In this document: positions 33,277 through 44,347 of the stretch, in pieces | Layout: the number at the start of each line of letters is the position of its first letter | How positions within the stretch are numbered: position 1 is the first letter of the stretch | Assembly (NCBI GenBank): GCA_030411725.1 | Contig: MU839860.1 | Location: 1-64,000 of the forward strand | Source: Echria macrotheca | Taxonomy: Eukaryota > Ascomycota > Sordariomycetes > Sordariales > Schizotheciaceae | DNA: 64,000 bases | Direction of reading: 5' to 3' | The notes under the pieces: model-generated | Seen by the model: the letters and a program-made list of their open reading frames with translations, nothing else | Database searches by the model: none | Told to the model about the DNA's origin: nothing | Made by a program: the position numbers and the translations under genes

Positions 33277-34742
33277 TTTGGCGATTTGTTCGAGTGATTT
33301 GGCGGAGGTGGATGGTTGGTCGTTCGTGGTGTGTCGCGGTCAATCGGTTTGAGAGCTCGAAATTTCCAAAGTGGAAGACTTCTTGGCAGGCAATGGATTA
33401 GGGCTGTGGCCCTCGCGGGGCATATCTTATCAGCACCCTAACCCTGGATGCGCCCAGCCTCCCACGCTTCCCCACCTGGATGTGGCGCTTGTGGCTCAAG
33501 CCGACTTTTCGCGCGCCTCAACTCAACAATTGCTCTCTACGGAGTAGTTGGCAAGCGAAAAAAGAAAGTACATTCCTCATCCGCGATAAGTACAAGTGAC
33601 TATCCTCCATTGAGCGCAACCCACGAGTCGCATCACAGGCAAGAAATGGGTTTCGAGGTGCCCGCCGATGGAACTGTTGATTCTTAGCAACTGCGTTTCG
33701 GGCAACCGGCACATGGTTCTTTGGCAAAGACAAGCTCCTGCCAATCGATCCTCGGGCTGCCTATCTTGGGATGAGCCCCTTCGACAGTTCGCCGAATGAC
33801 AGCGGGAAACTGGGGCTCTGTCAACAAGCGCGTGTTTTCAGCCCCGCCAGTGTGGCATCAGAGGCACCCCTGTGGCCTTGAAGAGGGGCAACGGGTTGGG
33901 GTTGTTGTCTCAAGTCCGGGGTGTTTTGCAGCCAGACCACCTGGCCTTGGCGTCGCCTCTCACAGGCACCGTTTCACATCCCGGTGGTGGATCTGTTCAA
34001 CGACGGGCAATATCCACGAATATGGACAAACTTTGATCAGCAGGATCTGCCCGATACACCCGCAGGGATTGGTGTTCCGCATTCCTGGATCCAGCTCCAG
34101 GCAGAACCTTCCCTTTCCGCTTTGGCAGCGGTCTACCTCCGTCCTGCGCGCCATCTCAGACACGGGGTGCCGTAACACTAGCGCTCTCGTAGTCCCAACG
34201 GTTCCACGAGCGCTTGCCCTCAGGCTTCTCTCTAGCTGATGGCCAGGTTACTGGACCCCTTCTGGACCGCTTCGCGGATGTAAACCCACAGACCACCTAT
34301 CATCCAGGGCTACCGTCCATGACAGACCCCTGAACCAGCATAGGTCGCTCCCACGGAGACGCCATTCGAGGAAACCCAACCCTCGAGGTAACAAGACATG
34401 AAACGGAGAAGATATCCAAGGGAAATGGGAGGACTCGGCCCCTGTCTCCCTACTGAGCGGCTACACTAAGCTTTGATGTGCGGGGAATGCTGTCAAGGGC
34501 CAGCAGAAGAGAGGTCATCATGAGCTTAAGTATACGATGCCCAGCAGAAGCTTCCCATTCCCTTTCGTCCCTCTCTTGGCTTTCTTGGCCTTGTGGTTGC
34601 GAATAGCTTCGCTTTCCTTTCCTTCTTTTTTTCTTGACGACCTGCTTCTCGTTTCTCTTCCCTGTTGAGCAGGCTTCCATTCTTTTGTACAAAGTATTAC
34701 TTACGCTCCTTTCCAAGAAGCAAGAGGGTTTTCATCGCCATC
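33277..34742. other. 1.5-kb divergent intergenic region
   Basis: Between RPS19 and the secreted repeat protein. Holds the RPS19 promoter. A 147-codon plus-strand open frame (33,796-34,239) shows no recognisable domain and is not called. The stretch before 34,743 is T/C-rich, like a fungal 5' leader. Confidence 0.45.
33395..33405. promoter_or_regulatory. TTAGGG motif upstream of RPS19
   Basis: GGATTAGGGCT lies 119 nt upstream of the RPS19 ATG. The identical 11-mer occurs between RPL7 and RPS14 (40,021-40,031). A second site, ACCCTAACCCTGG, is at about 33,435-33,447. TTAGGG-type sites are bound by Tbf1-like factors at ribosomal protein genes in some fungi; binding here is inference. Confidence 0.5.
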
Positions 34743-36618
34743 ATGCCATTCACGCTCTCTTTTCTCCTCGCCTGGGCGGCCGTCGCTGTGGCCAACCCTT
34801 TCGTCCCGAGGGCTGTCACATCCCTTAACGAGGAGGCTACCGCCGAAGCGCAACGTCGCGACGACAGTGCCACAAGAGCTTTCTCGAACGTTCAGATCAA
34901 GACATCGGATGGAAGATGTCTCTTTGTTGACAAGCTATCTGGCGATTTTCGAGCAAATCTGACCCCTATTCAAGTCGCAGCCTGCGGCTCTACGCAGGGT
35001 CAGGGATGGGATATCATCACGAAGGGCACTCATATTTCGGGCAGCAATGTTATGCTTATTGTCAGCACATTGACTCAGGCATGCTTCAACTTTGACCCAC
35101 GGAGAGCTGCTGGCAACCAAGTTTTACTCTTCTCGTGTGGTGGGCGAGCTGATGGCGGTAAGAACTCCTCTGGCTGCCAACGACATCAAGTTTTGTGCTG
35201 ACAATCAAAGGTGGTGCGGTGACCGATTCTCAGCTGTTTTCTTTTGATGGCAGCGCCGGTCCACTATCCATCAAGCCTCAGAACCAGGCCGGTTCTTGCT
35301 TCGCTGTTAAGGGCAATGTTGTTGATATCGCTACTTGCAAGAACGGCGATGCGAGTCAGCAGTTCACCTTCGGAGGGGCCTCGACCGGTAGTTCCGGTGC
35401 CGGAGCGGGCAACAACGGTGGAAATACCGCCTCCGATAAGGCGACTGCGACCCGCGGTGCCGCGGCCAACGACGCCACGACCTCTTCCGCCGTGGTGAAA
35501 GACGCAGTCACCTCGAGCTCGACGACTAGCTGCACGAGGAAGACCCGCACCGTGAGAGTTTCTGCATCGGAGACGGAAGCGGCGGCTCAGACTAACGGTT
35601 CTGGAGCGGAATCTACTGGCGCCGAGACCAGCAAGGCGACTAAGACGAGATCGAGACAAACGAAATCGTCTAAGGCGACGTCAGCGGCTGCAGAGACTTC
35701 AGTACTTGAACCAGACGTCGGCCTTGGTGCTGCGCTTCCGGATGCTACTGATGGGTCAAGCTCTACTACAACATCAGCTGCCGCTACCGGAACCACGTCC
35801 GCCAGCGGTTTTATCTCGAAGTCTAAGACTAAATCCAGGACGAAGTCTGGCGCAGTAGCTGCCACAGAATCAGCCAAGGCAGCTACAACGACAGCTACAT
35901 CGGCCGCCACAACATCAGCTACAGCGGCAGCCACGAACGGCATTCTCACTGCTAATCCGACAGCTCCTGTGCCTGTATCGAGAGCTGGCGGAACTCTGCA
36001 GCCATCTGCAGCCGCCGAGGCTAACAAGCGTGATGCCACAGCGACCCGTGCCTTCTCTGATGTATCCATCCGCGCTCCTAACGGGCAATGTCTGTTCATT
36101 GACCCGACGGCGGGCGACTTCCGCCAAAATCTGATCCCCGTCTCGCTTGTGGACTGTGCAGGAAGTCCGAATGAGAAGTGGGATATCATCACGGCCGGTG
36201 TTCATAACAAGCCTGGTAGCACGCCGGCGACCCTGGTTGTCAGCACTTTGGTAAGCGACACCTGACGATCTAACATGGACGGCCATGACTAATGTGAATG
36301 GTTACAGACTCAAGGATGTATCAGCTTCGATGGTCGACGGCAAACCGGGGACACTGTCACGCTGTTCTCATGCGGCGGTCGTGCTGATGGCTGTAAGTTT
36401 CTCCTGTTGTCATAGTCTCCGAGAACCATCCAACGCTAACCCGCCGTCCAGCTGGCGAGACAAACAACGGGCAGCAATTCCCCTACATCGGACAGCTCAG
36501 CTTCGCGTTCGCGCCCCTGAGCGAGAGAAACGCGACCTGCATCCTTCCTGGAAATGGAAGGCTTGAGTCGGGGCCCTGTCCCACTGACGGCTCCCAGTTA
36601 TTTTCAATCTTCCCATAG
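34743..36618 (+). CDS. Secreted protein with two beta-trefoil-like repeats and Ser/Thr-rich linker
   Basis: Exons 34743-35157, 35211-36250, 36308-36392 and 36452-36618 (568 aa). A signal peptide (about 1-18, ending VAVANP) is followed by two homologous domains: one near 40-225 and one near 425-568. Each shows ATRAFS-V-I-(T/A)-(S/N)-G-CLF(V/I)D, GDFR-NL-P, WDIIT-G-H, VSTLTQ(A/G)C and LFSCGGRADG, followed by QLFSFDG or QLFSIFP. This pattern of aromatic- and Cys-bearing repeats resembles ricin-B-type carbohydrate-binding beta-trefoils. The linker is rich in Ser, Thr, Ala and Lys with repeated KSKTKSRTKS/TKTRSRQTKSSK motifs, probably heavily O-mannosylated. Domain introns sit at the same place (after RADG) in both repeats, so the gene arose by internal duplication. 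No catalytic domain is seen; a wall or substrate-binding role is inference. Confidence 0.78.
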
Positions 36619-37235
36619 TGGTAAGATGGCCGTATCGTGCCCAGGATTAAGGACATGCCCAGTTCAGACTTCGATGTGAACCTCACAGGTGACGAGGTAT
36701 TTAACGGCATGCTCCGCTAGGCTAGAGCCTCATTCACTTCAATCGTTGTAGTTTGTATGTATTTTATAAATATTTGAGGGATTCTGACTTCGACTTAAGC
36801 CATTATCTATTGCTGTCGTGCGGTTCGGATTGAGACTGGGAAAGTTTGGTGTCCAGACGGAGCGCCTGCAGGAGCCCGTAGGAAACGCTCATCCAGCGTC
36901 TTTCTTTCTACGCATCCGCACATGTCCCGTTAATAAGGCTACAAGAGAAGAAACATCGCCTTTTAGAACCGATTTTAGCGGTCCATAAAACAACTGCAAA
37001 GACAAGTTTTGGTAGGGACCTGAAGACGTTGGCCTGTCATTTGATTTGTCAGCTGTCACTCAACTGCCACCTGCCAAACCACGGCTCCCGCTTCCCGAGG
37101 CTTTGACATCATGTCGAAATTTCACGGCGGATCGAAACATACCCGCCACTGCCAACAGCCCACGGTGCCGCCTGCTTGTGCGGGAAGCAACAATTCGCTC
37201 CCACAACGCGAGTGCCCCGAGAGAATTCGTCAAAA
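36619..37235. other. Intergenic, trefoil-repeat gene to ISA2
   Basis: About 620 bp; 3' UTR and ISA2 promoter. Nothing further recognised. Confidence 0.45.
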
Positions 37236-38056
37236 ATGCCTCCGTCATTAACCTGCGCGAACGCTCCCAGGACAGCGAGCCTCTTCGTGCAACTCAGCAT
37301 GCGCCGACCCATCACGGCCGCCACGCCGGCCCAACCGATCCTAGACCTCCTCCTGCCCCTCCGCACGGCGCCACGACGCGCGCACCACCTAGCCGCCGGC
37401 GACTCACTCCGAAGACCGAATCTCGCACTTCAAGCCCGGACGCTACCAGCGCGACCTGCGGCAGTATCGGCACCGTACAGACGGGAGTTCAGCTCCTCGT
37501 CTGCGCGCCGGGCGACGCACGCCATTTTCAATCCGCAAGTGGACGAGGATGGCAAGGAGATGATGCTGGAGATTACCCAGCGGGCGGCGAAGGTAGAATC
37601 CCCCGTCCCACAAGTCTTGCTCGGACACAAGGAAGCAGATGCTGACTCTTATGCCGGAACCAGCGTCTATCCGAGATCATGTCCAAAGACTCGAACCCGA
37701 ACCTCGCTTTGAGGATCCAGGTTGAGAGCGGGGGCTGCCATGGCTTCCAATACCTCATGAAACTTGTCAACTTACCTCCGGCATTACCAACCGAAGACGC
37801 TCCGGCCCTCAGCGAAGACTCCAACGCCGCGATCCGCCCAGACGACACGATATTCACATACGCCCCTGACGGGAACCCCAACGCAGCGGGTCTCGATAGC
37901 CCCAAGATCATACTCGATACGCCGTCACTAGAACTGTTGAAGGGCAGCAAGGTGGACTTCACGATGGAGCTTATTGGGTCTCAATTCAAGATTGTAGACA
38001 ACCCACTTGCCACGAGTAGCTGTGGCTGTGGAACGAGTTTCGATATCAAGATATGA
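37236..38056 (+). CDS. ISA2: Mitochondrial A-type iron-sulfur carrier Isa2
   Basis: Exons 37236-37592 and 37664-38056 (249 aa). Isa2 works with Isa1 and Iba57 to assemble [4Fe-4S] clusters for aconitase and radical-SAM enzymes in the mitochondrial matrix. The N-terminal ~95 residues are Arg/Ser/Ala-rich without acidic residues, a long presequence ending in RREFSSSSARR. The HesB/IscA domain follows; its three cluster-binding cysteines are Cys144 (ESGGCHGFQY) and Cys239/Cys241 (SSCGCGTSF). An Asp/Ala-rich insert inside the domain (PALPTEDAPALSEDSNAAIRPDD) is typical of fungal Isa2. The ATG is in AAAAATGCC context; the Met at 37,299 is an alternative start. Confidence 0.93.
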
Positions 38057-38373
38057 CAGACAGACAATGCGTTGACGACGTTGCTGCTTTCCTCCACATT
38101 ATAAAAGCCTATGTAGAGTCAAGTGTTCCAACCTTACCAACATGTCACTGGGAAGGAACATTGATATGCGTTCTGGTAGCAACGGGCTGGCTTCATGTTT
38201 GAAAGGTTGTGGAAGGCTATATCACGAATCTAGGGGCTGAAAATGGATGCATGCGAGATCGAAACATCCTTTCAATTCATTCCCTGCGAGCCTCCCAGGC
38301 TGATAATTAACGCCAAACCATGCATCCGTAACATCCGTCCCAAACCAAACCCGCTCAACCCAATAACCCCATT
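38057..38373. other. Convergent 3' region of ISA2 and RPL7
   Basis: About 320 bp between stop codons of convergent genes; presumably both 3' UTRs. Confidence 0.5.
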
Positions 38374-39872
38374 TTAGTTCATCTGCCGGATAAGAGCGTT
38401 GATGTGCTCCTCACGGTTGCCGAGATCACCGCCCTCGATGAAGTGCTTGAACTTGCGAGGACGGAAGCCGCCCGTGGGGTTGCTGAGCTTGAAGGGCCAG
38501 AGGAAGTTGGAGGCCTGCTTGAAGTTGGGGCCGACGGTGAAGATCTCGTGGACGAGATCCTCCATGCAGATGATGCCGTACTTGCCCAGGTTCTCCTCAA
38601 TGATGGCGTTGTCGGTCAGAGCAATGCGCTGCTTGTCGACCTTGCCATATCCGCGCTTGTAGATGAGCTCCTTCACGCTCTTGAGATTGGGGTAGCCGTA
38701 AGCAACCCACGGCTCAACGATCTTGATCATCTCCGAGGTGGCCTTGGTGACACGGACGAAGACACCGTTGTTGATCTGGAGAAGACGGAGGAGCTGCAGG
38801 ATCTTGCGCGGCTTCGGGGGGATCTTGTTGATACTATAAAGTCGTCAGTATGACAGTTGGTTCGGTGAGGCGGAGACGTAACATACCCCTTGATCCGGAT
38901 CACGAAGATCAGCTTGGCCTCAGCAGGAATGTAGAAGGAGCCATCCTGCTTGGCGGCGCGAGCAAGACGGATCTTCTCACGCTCACCATCGCGGTACTCC
39001 TTGACGTACGACTCCGCGCGCTTGAAGATGACCTTGCGCTTCTCCTTGTTGGCCTGGTCAATGGTTAGCCGTGTCCGCGATCCATAAACCACGAGTTTTG
39101 AAATTGGGTTGTTCGATCAGACCCGAAAGATGGTTAATTGAGCGACAGCATCGACGAATCTAGCCGCTGGTTTGTGTTGTGCATCATATCGTTCAGAGAG
39201 AAAACTGAAAGCCACACACCTTCTTCTTCTGATCAATCGCAGCCGTGCGCTCAGCGCGGGCCTTCTCCTGCGACTTGCGCTTCTTCAGGAGAGTCTCGGG
39301 AACGAGAACATCGTTCTGAGTAGGGACCGACCTGTGAAGGACAGATTAGTACGTGGACCGCCATACCGAAGTATGAGGTAGAGCGCCGGTGGAGAATTGC
39401 TGCTCAAGTGCGACATTCTCTCGTGGCTGACTCGATCTCGCTTGGATCAAGCTTCAAAAGGCATCGGCGGCCCTTTCCACGAAGGATGAAGGCCGGCAAA
39501 CGCCAGTCGAATGAATGAATCCCAAAGCAAGGGTTTGGAAAAGTGATGCGCGGCTTGACGAGGGCAGATTCGGCAACAGGAAGGAGACCTAAGCCTTCCA
39601 GCCCCGAACTCCTCGAAAAGTGGCAATGGATTTAAGGGAGAAGGATAAACCTTCAGCCCCAACACCCCATGGGACATCTCTCAGTCCTCAAACCGCATGG
39701 TCTGAAGGAAAAAGGGAGTCCCATGGGAGGGATCGAGCCTGGAAGACGATGCCATTCTTGCGAAGGCAGGGCGGTCAATCCAGTGAGAGGACCACGACAA
39801 TCTGCAGAATCTCGTGTATAACACACGACGATACCAATGGGTTCAAGGGGAGCCATACGTAGTGGGAGCCAT
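38374..39872 (-). CDS. RPL7: 60S ribosomal protein uL30 (L7)
   Basis: Minus-strand exons 39872-39859, 39331-39220, 39053-38887 and 38833-38374 (250 aa). Large-subunit protein binding 5S/25S rRNA region. The first exon is only 14 nt (encoding MAPT and part of the next codon), joined across a 527-nt intron to SVPTQNDVLVPETLLKKRK. Diagnostic strings are KEKRKVIFKRAE, DGSFYIPAEAKLIFVIRIKGINKIPPKPRKILQ, RLLQINNGVFVRV, YKRGYGKVDKQRIALTDN and the C-terminal GNREEHINALIRQMN. Other start options inside intron 1 give weak donors or a 35-nt intron and were rejected. Intron 2 (39219-39054, 166 nt) may host a C/D snoRNA. Shares a divergent promoter with RPS14. Confidence 0.95.
39114..39191 (-). ncRNA. Candidate C/D box snoRNA in RPL7 intron 2
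   Basis: On the coding strand of the intron, CGAT-ATGATGC (box C-like, 6 of 7 matches to RUGAUGA, 39,187-39,181) is followed about 65 nt later by CTGA (box D, 39,120-39,117) running into ATCG. CGAT and ATCG can form a 4-bp terminal stem. Size (~78 nt) and location in a ribosomal protein intron fit the class. No guide target was identified, and box C is imperfect. Confidence 0.3.
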
Positions 39873-40229
39873 CTTGGTCGGTCGGGCCGGTGTCGATTTG
39901 GCGATGGTCGATGGTCGCTGGGCGTTGAAGAGAAAGAGTAAAGGTGCCCGCGGTCGAAATGAAAAATATCACGGATTTTGGCAGCTGAAGTGGGGCCTGG
40001 GGCCGTGCTTTTTGGGCTTCGGATTAGGGCTTTGACAAAAAAAGTGCGAAAAGCTGCTGCCCCACATCCTGCCCCTCCACACCGCCAGTTTGGAGGGCAA
40101 TTGGCTCCACAGCCACCAGAACCGCCAAAATTTCGTGAAGCTTCTCGCGACCTTCTTCACCACACCGTTTCCAACCAGAACCAACCCGAGTCCCATCAGA
40201 ACCTCCGACCAGTAGTTCCGACAGTCAAG
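39873..40229. promoter_or_regulatory. Divergent RPL7-RPS14 promoter
   Basis: 357 bp between divergent ribosomal protein genes. Contains GGATTAGGGCTTTG at 40,021-40,034, sharing an 11-bp core with the site upstream of RPS19, and A-rich and CCACC-rich tracts toward RPS14. The arrangement suggests co-regulation of both genes from one control region. Confidence 0.6.
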
Positions 40230-41029
40230 ATGCCCCCGAAGAAGGCCGCCCGTGCTCCCCAGGAGAACATCTCCCTTGGACCTCAGGGTATGTCAAAGCC
40301 GCCGGTGTTATTCGCGGGGTTGGATGCTAACATCGCATTTAGTCCGTGAGGGCGAGTTGGTCTTTGGCGGTAGGAAACCAGTTTATTGGAGATATCGTTC
40401 GTGGACTGATTCTCCCTGCAGTTGCTCGTATCTATGCCAGCTTCAACGACACCTTCGTGGTATGTGCTCTCTATCTGGACACTCTACACAGAGCAGCCCG
40501 CTAATGTTATCCCTAGCACGTCACAGATCTCAGGTTCGTGAATTCCTGAAACCCTAATGCGCAACCGGACACCGAAAAGAGGAGGTGTTATTGGACACTG
40601 CCCGCGAAGAAGAATGCTCAAGACACTGGGTTCTGAGGCTGACATTCTGGGTGATTCCAGTGGCCGCGAGACGCTGTGTCGTGTGACTGGTGGCATGAAG
40701 GTCAAGGCCGATCGTGACGAGTCTTCGCCCTACGCCGCCATGTTGGCTGCTCAGGACGTTGCTGCTCGCTGCAAGGAGCTTGGCATTACTGCCTTGCACA
40801 TTAAGATCCGCGCCACCGGAGGTTGGTCTTCATGTCCCCCTGCCTTGCTATTCGGAATTCTGACAAGTGTATGACAGGTAACGGCACCAAGACCCCTGGC
40901 CCTGGTGCCCAATCTGCCCTCCGCGCGCTCGCCCGTTCGGGAATGAAGATCGGTCGCATTGAGGATGTTACGCCCACCCCCTCTGACTCGACGCGCCGCA
41001 AGGGTGGTCGCCGTGGTCGTCGTCTCTGA
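40230..41029 (+). CDS. RPS14: 40S ribosomal protein uS11 (S14)
   Basis: Six exons, 40230-40287, 40343-40369, 40422-40459, 40517-40533, 40661-40821 and 40878-41029, give exactly 150 aa, the usual length. The protein lies on the 40S platform near the mRNA exit and is required for 18S rRNA maturation. Strings such as [101 protein letters not shown] and the basic C-terminus RRKGGRRGRRL are near-universal. The very small exons (17, 27 and 38 nt) near the 5' end are typical of fungal ribosomal protein genes. Confidence 0.97.
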
Positions 41030-41641
41030 TCTATCAGAGAGTGTTCGTCATGTCTTACGAGGTTCTCATCTGGGTTTTGCTGGGGCGTTGACAACTACGA
41101 GGGGAACGGCGTGGAAATGCCTGGTCTCCACATCATTTGGACTTGTCACATGTTGCTTATGGCACACCTACAGCAGATAGGAAATTCCATACTCCGCGTG
41201 CTACCAAAGTAGCGGACCCGGACACCAAGGACTTGTTGCCCCCTCCTTCAATTTTGCGTGCTCGGTGATTTGTCTGGAAATCCGCTTTTTTTGTTACTCC
41301 ATAAGGTTTTTCGTACTAGAGTCCTGCTTCGTATACCTTTTCATTCGGCTGTTCTATTCGTTCTCTTATGGCTGGTCGCGGCTTATAGTGCTGAATGCCT
41401 AGAATGTAGTAGGCGCGAGCTCCTTGCGCAACAGCAACTCGCTTGTGGTAGTCAGGAATAAGATCACATATGAACACAACCCCTGGAAAAGCAGAACTAC
41501 TGATCTCATGTCTATCTGGACTACAGAAAGGCTTGCCTTGGTCTATGGGCCTGATACTCATTGGCCACCCGCGACCTCAATTTTGTAAGAAACCGTGCCC
41601 AATGCAAGAAGGAACGAAGAGCATACATCCCAACCCGGCCC
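41030..41641. other. Convergent 3' region of RPS14 and NIP1
   Basis: About 610 bp; 3' UTRs of convergent genes. No other feature recognised. Confidence 0.5.
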
Positions 41642-44347
41642 TCATCCCCGAACGGCAGCGCCCAGCGCACCTCCGGTAAACTGTGTGCCTCCAGCTTGCC
41701 GTTGAGTATTGCCGCCGGTTCTGGCACCGCCTCTTCCTCCTCGCTGGCCGCCGCCACGCTGACCACCTCTACCATCCTTCCGGCTGAAGGCGTTGGTCGA
41801 CCCCTGAGTTCTCTGCTCGAGTGTCCGCTCGTTTGTCTCAATAAGCGCGCTTGCCTTGTCAGACAACGCCAACGCCAAGCTTTGCAGGCGGCTCAACTCG
41901 ACGCCCTTGCGGAAGATGACCGTCTCGGTAACTTGATCAAGAGCAGCGGCAAGTTCCTCGTGGCTGATCATTTTGCTGACAACCGCAGAGACCTTGCGGG
42001 TATCAAGCTCAAACATGCCACTCAATGTCTCGATGGCCAGCGTGTCGTAGAAGGGCGCATAGGTGAAAAGGTATGTCCGGAGTCCCTCTTCCTGAATCTG
42101 TTTGGCGAGCATGGCCTTGATGTTCTCGGTATTCGGCATCAAGTCCCAAATCTTGATACTGTGGATGAAATTTGTGGCCTTCTTCCATTCACCCGCAGCA
42201 AGTGCCTTCGATGCCTGCATGACGTGGTCACGCGTGTTTTCCGGAGGGCCAGTAAATATCTGCCCCTCGTGGTACTGCAGCATGCGCCGGTACGTCTTGC
42301 TGATCTGTCTCTTCTTGACATCGGGCGAAGAACCAGTTTGGGCCAGAAGCGGAATTTCGAGGAGCATGCTGCATGTAAGATAAACACATTCTAACAGCTC
42401 AAGGTTGATGTGCATGTGGAACGGTAGCTGGCGCTGCTTCTCGAGGCGCTCTTGTTCTGGCGTCACCTGGCCGTACCGTTGCATCATGACACCCTGAGCG
42501 AGTAGCTCCTTCTGCCGGCCGCTTCCGCAAATTTCTTGAAGTGTGTTCTGCGCATCGTAGACCAGCCCTTTGCGGAACGCACACAGCCCGACTTGTACCA
42601 ACGTCCTGTTGTAAAGAATCTGGCTGGTGATGTCGAAGTTCGGGATGTTCTCTTGCAAGTGAGACGTGAGCATCATATCACGAGCTCGATAATACTCGTC
42701 GTGCAGCGCAAGGAAGTATATCTGGCAGAGCATTGCCCGAGCGCGGATGATGCCCTCGCTGTTTTCGAAGAGGTAGGTGCAGAGAGTGTTGATGAGCTGA
42801 TTCGGTTCGCCAGACTGGGCTCTGGGGGTAATCAGGGAATCGAGGTTGCTGGAGGCCTCCTTCCAGAAACTCTCCTCGAGTCTCTTGATCACTTGGGCCG
42901 GCTGTAACGAACATCAGCATTGTCCCACCAAGGACACAGCAGAGAGCACATACCTTATAGTAGACGTGGTCCAGGCGCCGCTGGACAATGCGGTTTAAGC
43001 TCTCCTGTGGTACCTCCAAAGAGGCGTCTTTGCGGAGGGTCTCATAGTAGAGGAGACCACGGAAGATCACGTTGTAGAGCGGAGCCTCGTCTGTCAGCCT
43101 GTCGATATACTCGGAGGTGTGCGGGTCGATGCTCTGGAGCGACCGGGTAAGCTCATCGTCGAGGCGCTCGACATAAGAGACCACGCTGCCCGGAATCTTG
43201 ATGTACTTCTCCCCCTGGGCGAGTGTGGGTGGCTTCTCATCATCATCCCACTCTTCGGCACCTTCGATAACAATGTGGTCCTTTTCGGTCTCGAGAATCT
43301 CCAACAAAGAGCCAAGCTCCTTCTCGGCTGCCTTCCAGTGCTCGAGAGGCATGGATGTGGCAGCACCAGAACCAAGATCGAAACGAGCAGAGATCAAGGT
43401 CATGAGGACGCGGATCTTCTGATAAGGAGTGACAGCAACCTCGCCAAGCTTCTCCATGATCTTGATCTGCTCCAACCGGTCGGTGTTCTTCTTGCCGCGA
43501 GATTCAAGGATTGTGCGAAGGTGCTTGAAAATGCTCTCCGGAGTGAACAGAAGAGCGCGGCCGCCTTTACCGACAGTTGCAAAGCCCTCGTCATCCTCAG
43601 CGTCGGCCGAAACTGGCTCGAATTTGACCTTCGAAACCTTCGGGGCCGGCTCATCTTCCTCCTCGTCTGGTTTCATGAAAGCCTCGCTGTCCTTCCGGAA
43701 GGCGTCGATCTGGTCTTGGTAGTCCTTGTTGTTCTTTTTGATGCGCTGCTTCACAGCATTCAAGCCACGGGCGCTCGTCGCGTTCATCTTCTTCGGGGTG
43801 ACCTTTTGCTTGGCGAGCGTCTCATTCATGAAATCTTCCAGCTCAGCAATACATTTGATGTAGCTTTTCGGGGCCTTGCCGCCATCTTGGAGCTTGATAA
43901 CTTGACGATTGAGCTTGTCGAATTCTTCAAACACGGTTAGCCAGCACGCCCAGTTACTTTGAGACTCCACAAACCATTTGCGATAGAAGCCCAGTCGTTA
44001 TTCTTGTGGCCATTCTGAATAAGTGTAATGGTTGCTTCAAGTTCGTCGAACCGCTTGTCTTTGGCACTCTTGACCTTGGCCGTAGCCTCGTCAACCTCAC
44101 TTTCTTCGCTCTCGGACGACTCGTCGCGCAAGAAACGAGACAAGCCCTTTTTCTGAGCGCCACCCTCATCATCGCTCGACTCGGCCTCGGTCTCCTCCTC
44201 TCCCTCGTCAGATTCCTCGTCGGAATCGTCACTCTTGGTCTTGTCGTCCACCTGCTTCTCCTCTTCCTCGGATCCAGAGTACAGCTCCTCCTCATCAGAG
44301 CTGCTCTCTGACGAGCTGTCGTCGCCGCCGCGGAAAAAGCGAGACAT
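41642..44347 (-). CDS. NIP1: Translation initiation factor eIF3 subunit c
   Basis: Minus-strand exons 44347-43975, 43924-42954 and 42901-41642 (867 aa). eIF3c is a core PCI subunit that bridges eIF1, eIF5 and the 40S subunit. The N-terminus MSRFFRGGDDSSSESSSDEEE and the following long acidic Ser/Asp/Glu region (about 1-110) are family hallmarks. Then come EFDKLNRQ, GKAPKSYIK and a basic stretch, a conserved helical core (ILYNRTLVQVGLCAFRKG, HINLELLECVYLTCSMLLEIP), and the PCI domain (about 640-790, ending LYLF...DTRKVSAVVSKMI...AALDQ). The C-terminus is Arg/Gly-rich (GRGGQRGGGQRGGRGG), a usual arginine-methylation target. Intron 1 uses GTTTGT and was fixed by the conserved junction ASIAN-EFDKLN. 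Start: MSRFF, although the frame is open further upstream. Confidence 0.95.

Noticed and set aside
33796..34239. 147-codon plus-strand ORF
   Set aside because: No family likeness or coherent motifs; left as intergenic.
39375..39419. Alternative first exon of RPL7 starting MSHLSSNSPP
   Set aside because: Would need a 35-nt intron or a split ATG with a poor donor; the ATG at 39,872 gives MAPT-SVPTQND as in orthologues.
43119..43940. 273-codon plus-strand ORF
   Set aside because: Antisense shadow of eIF3c exon 2.
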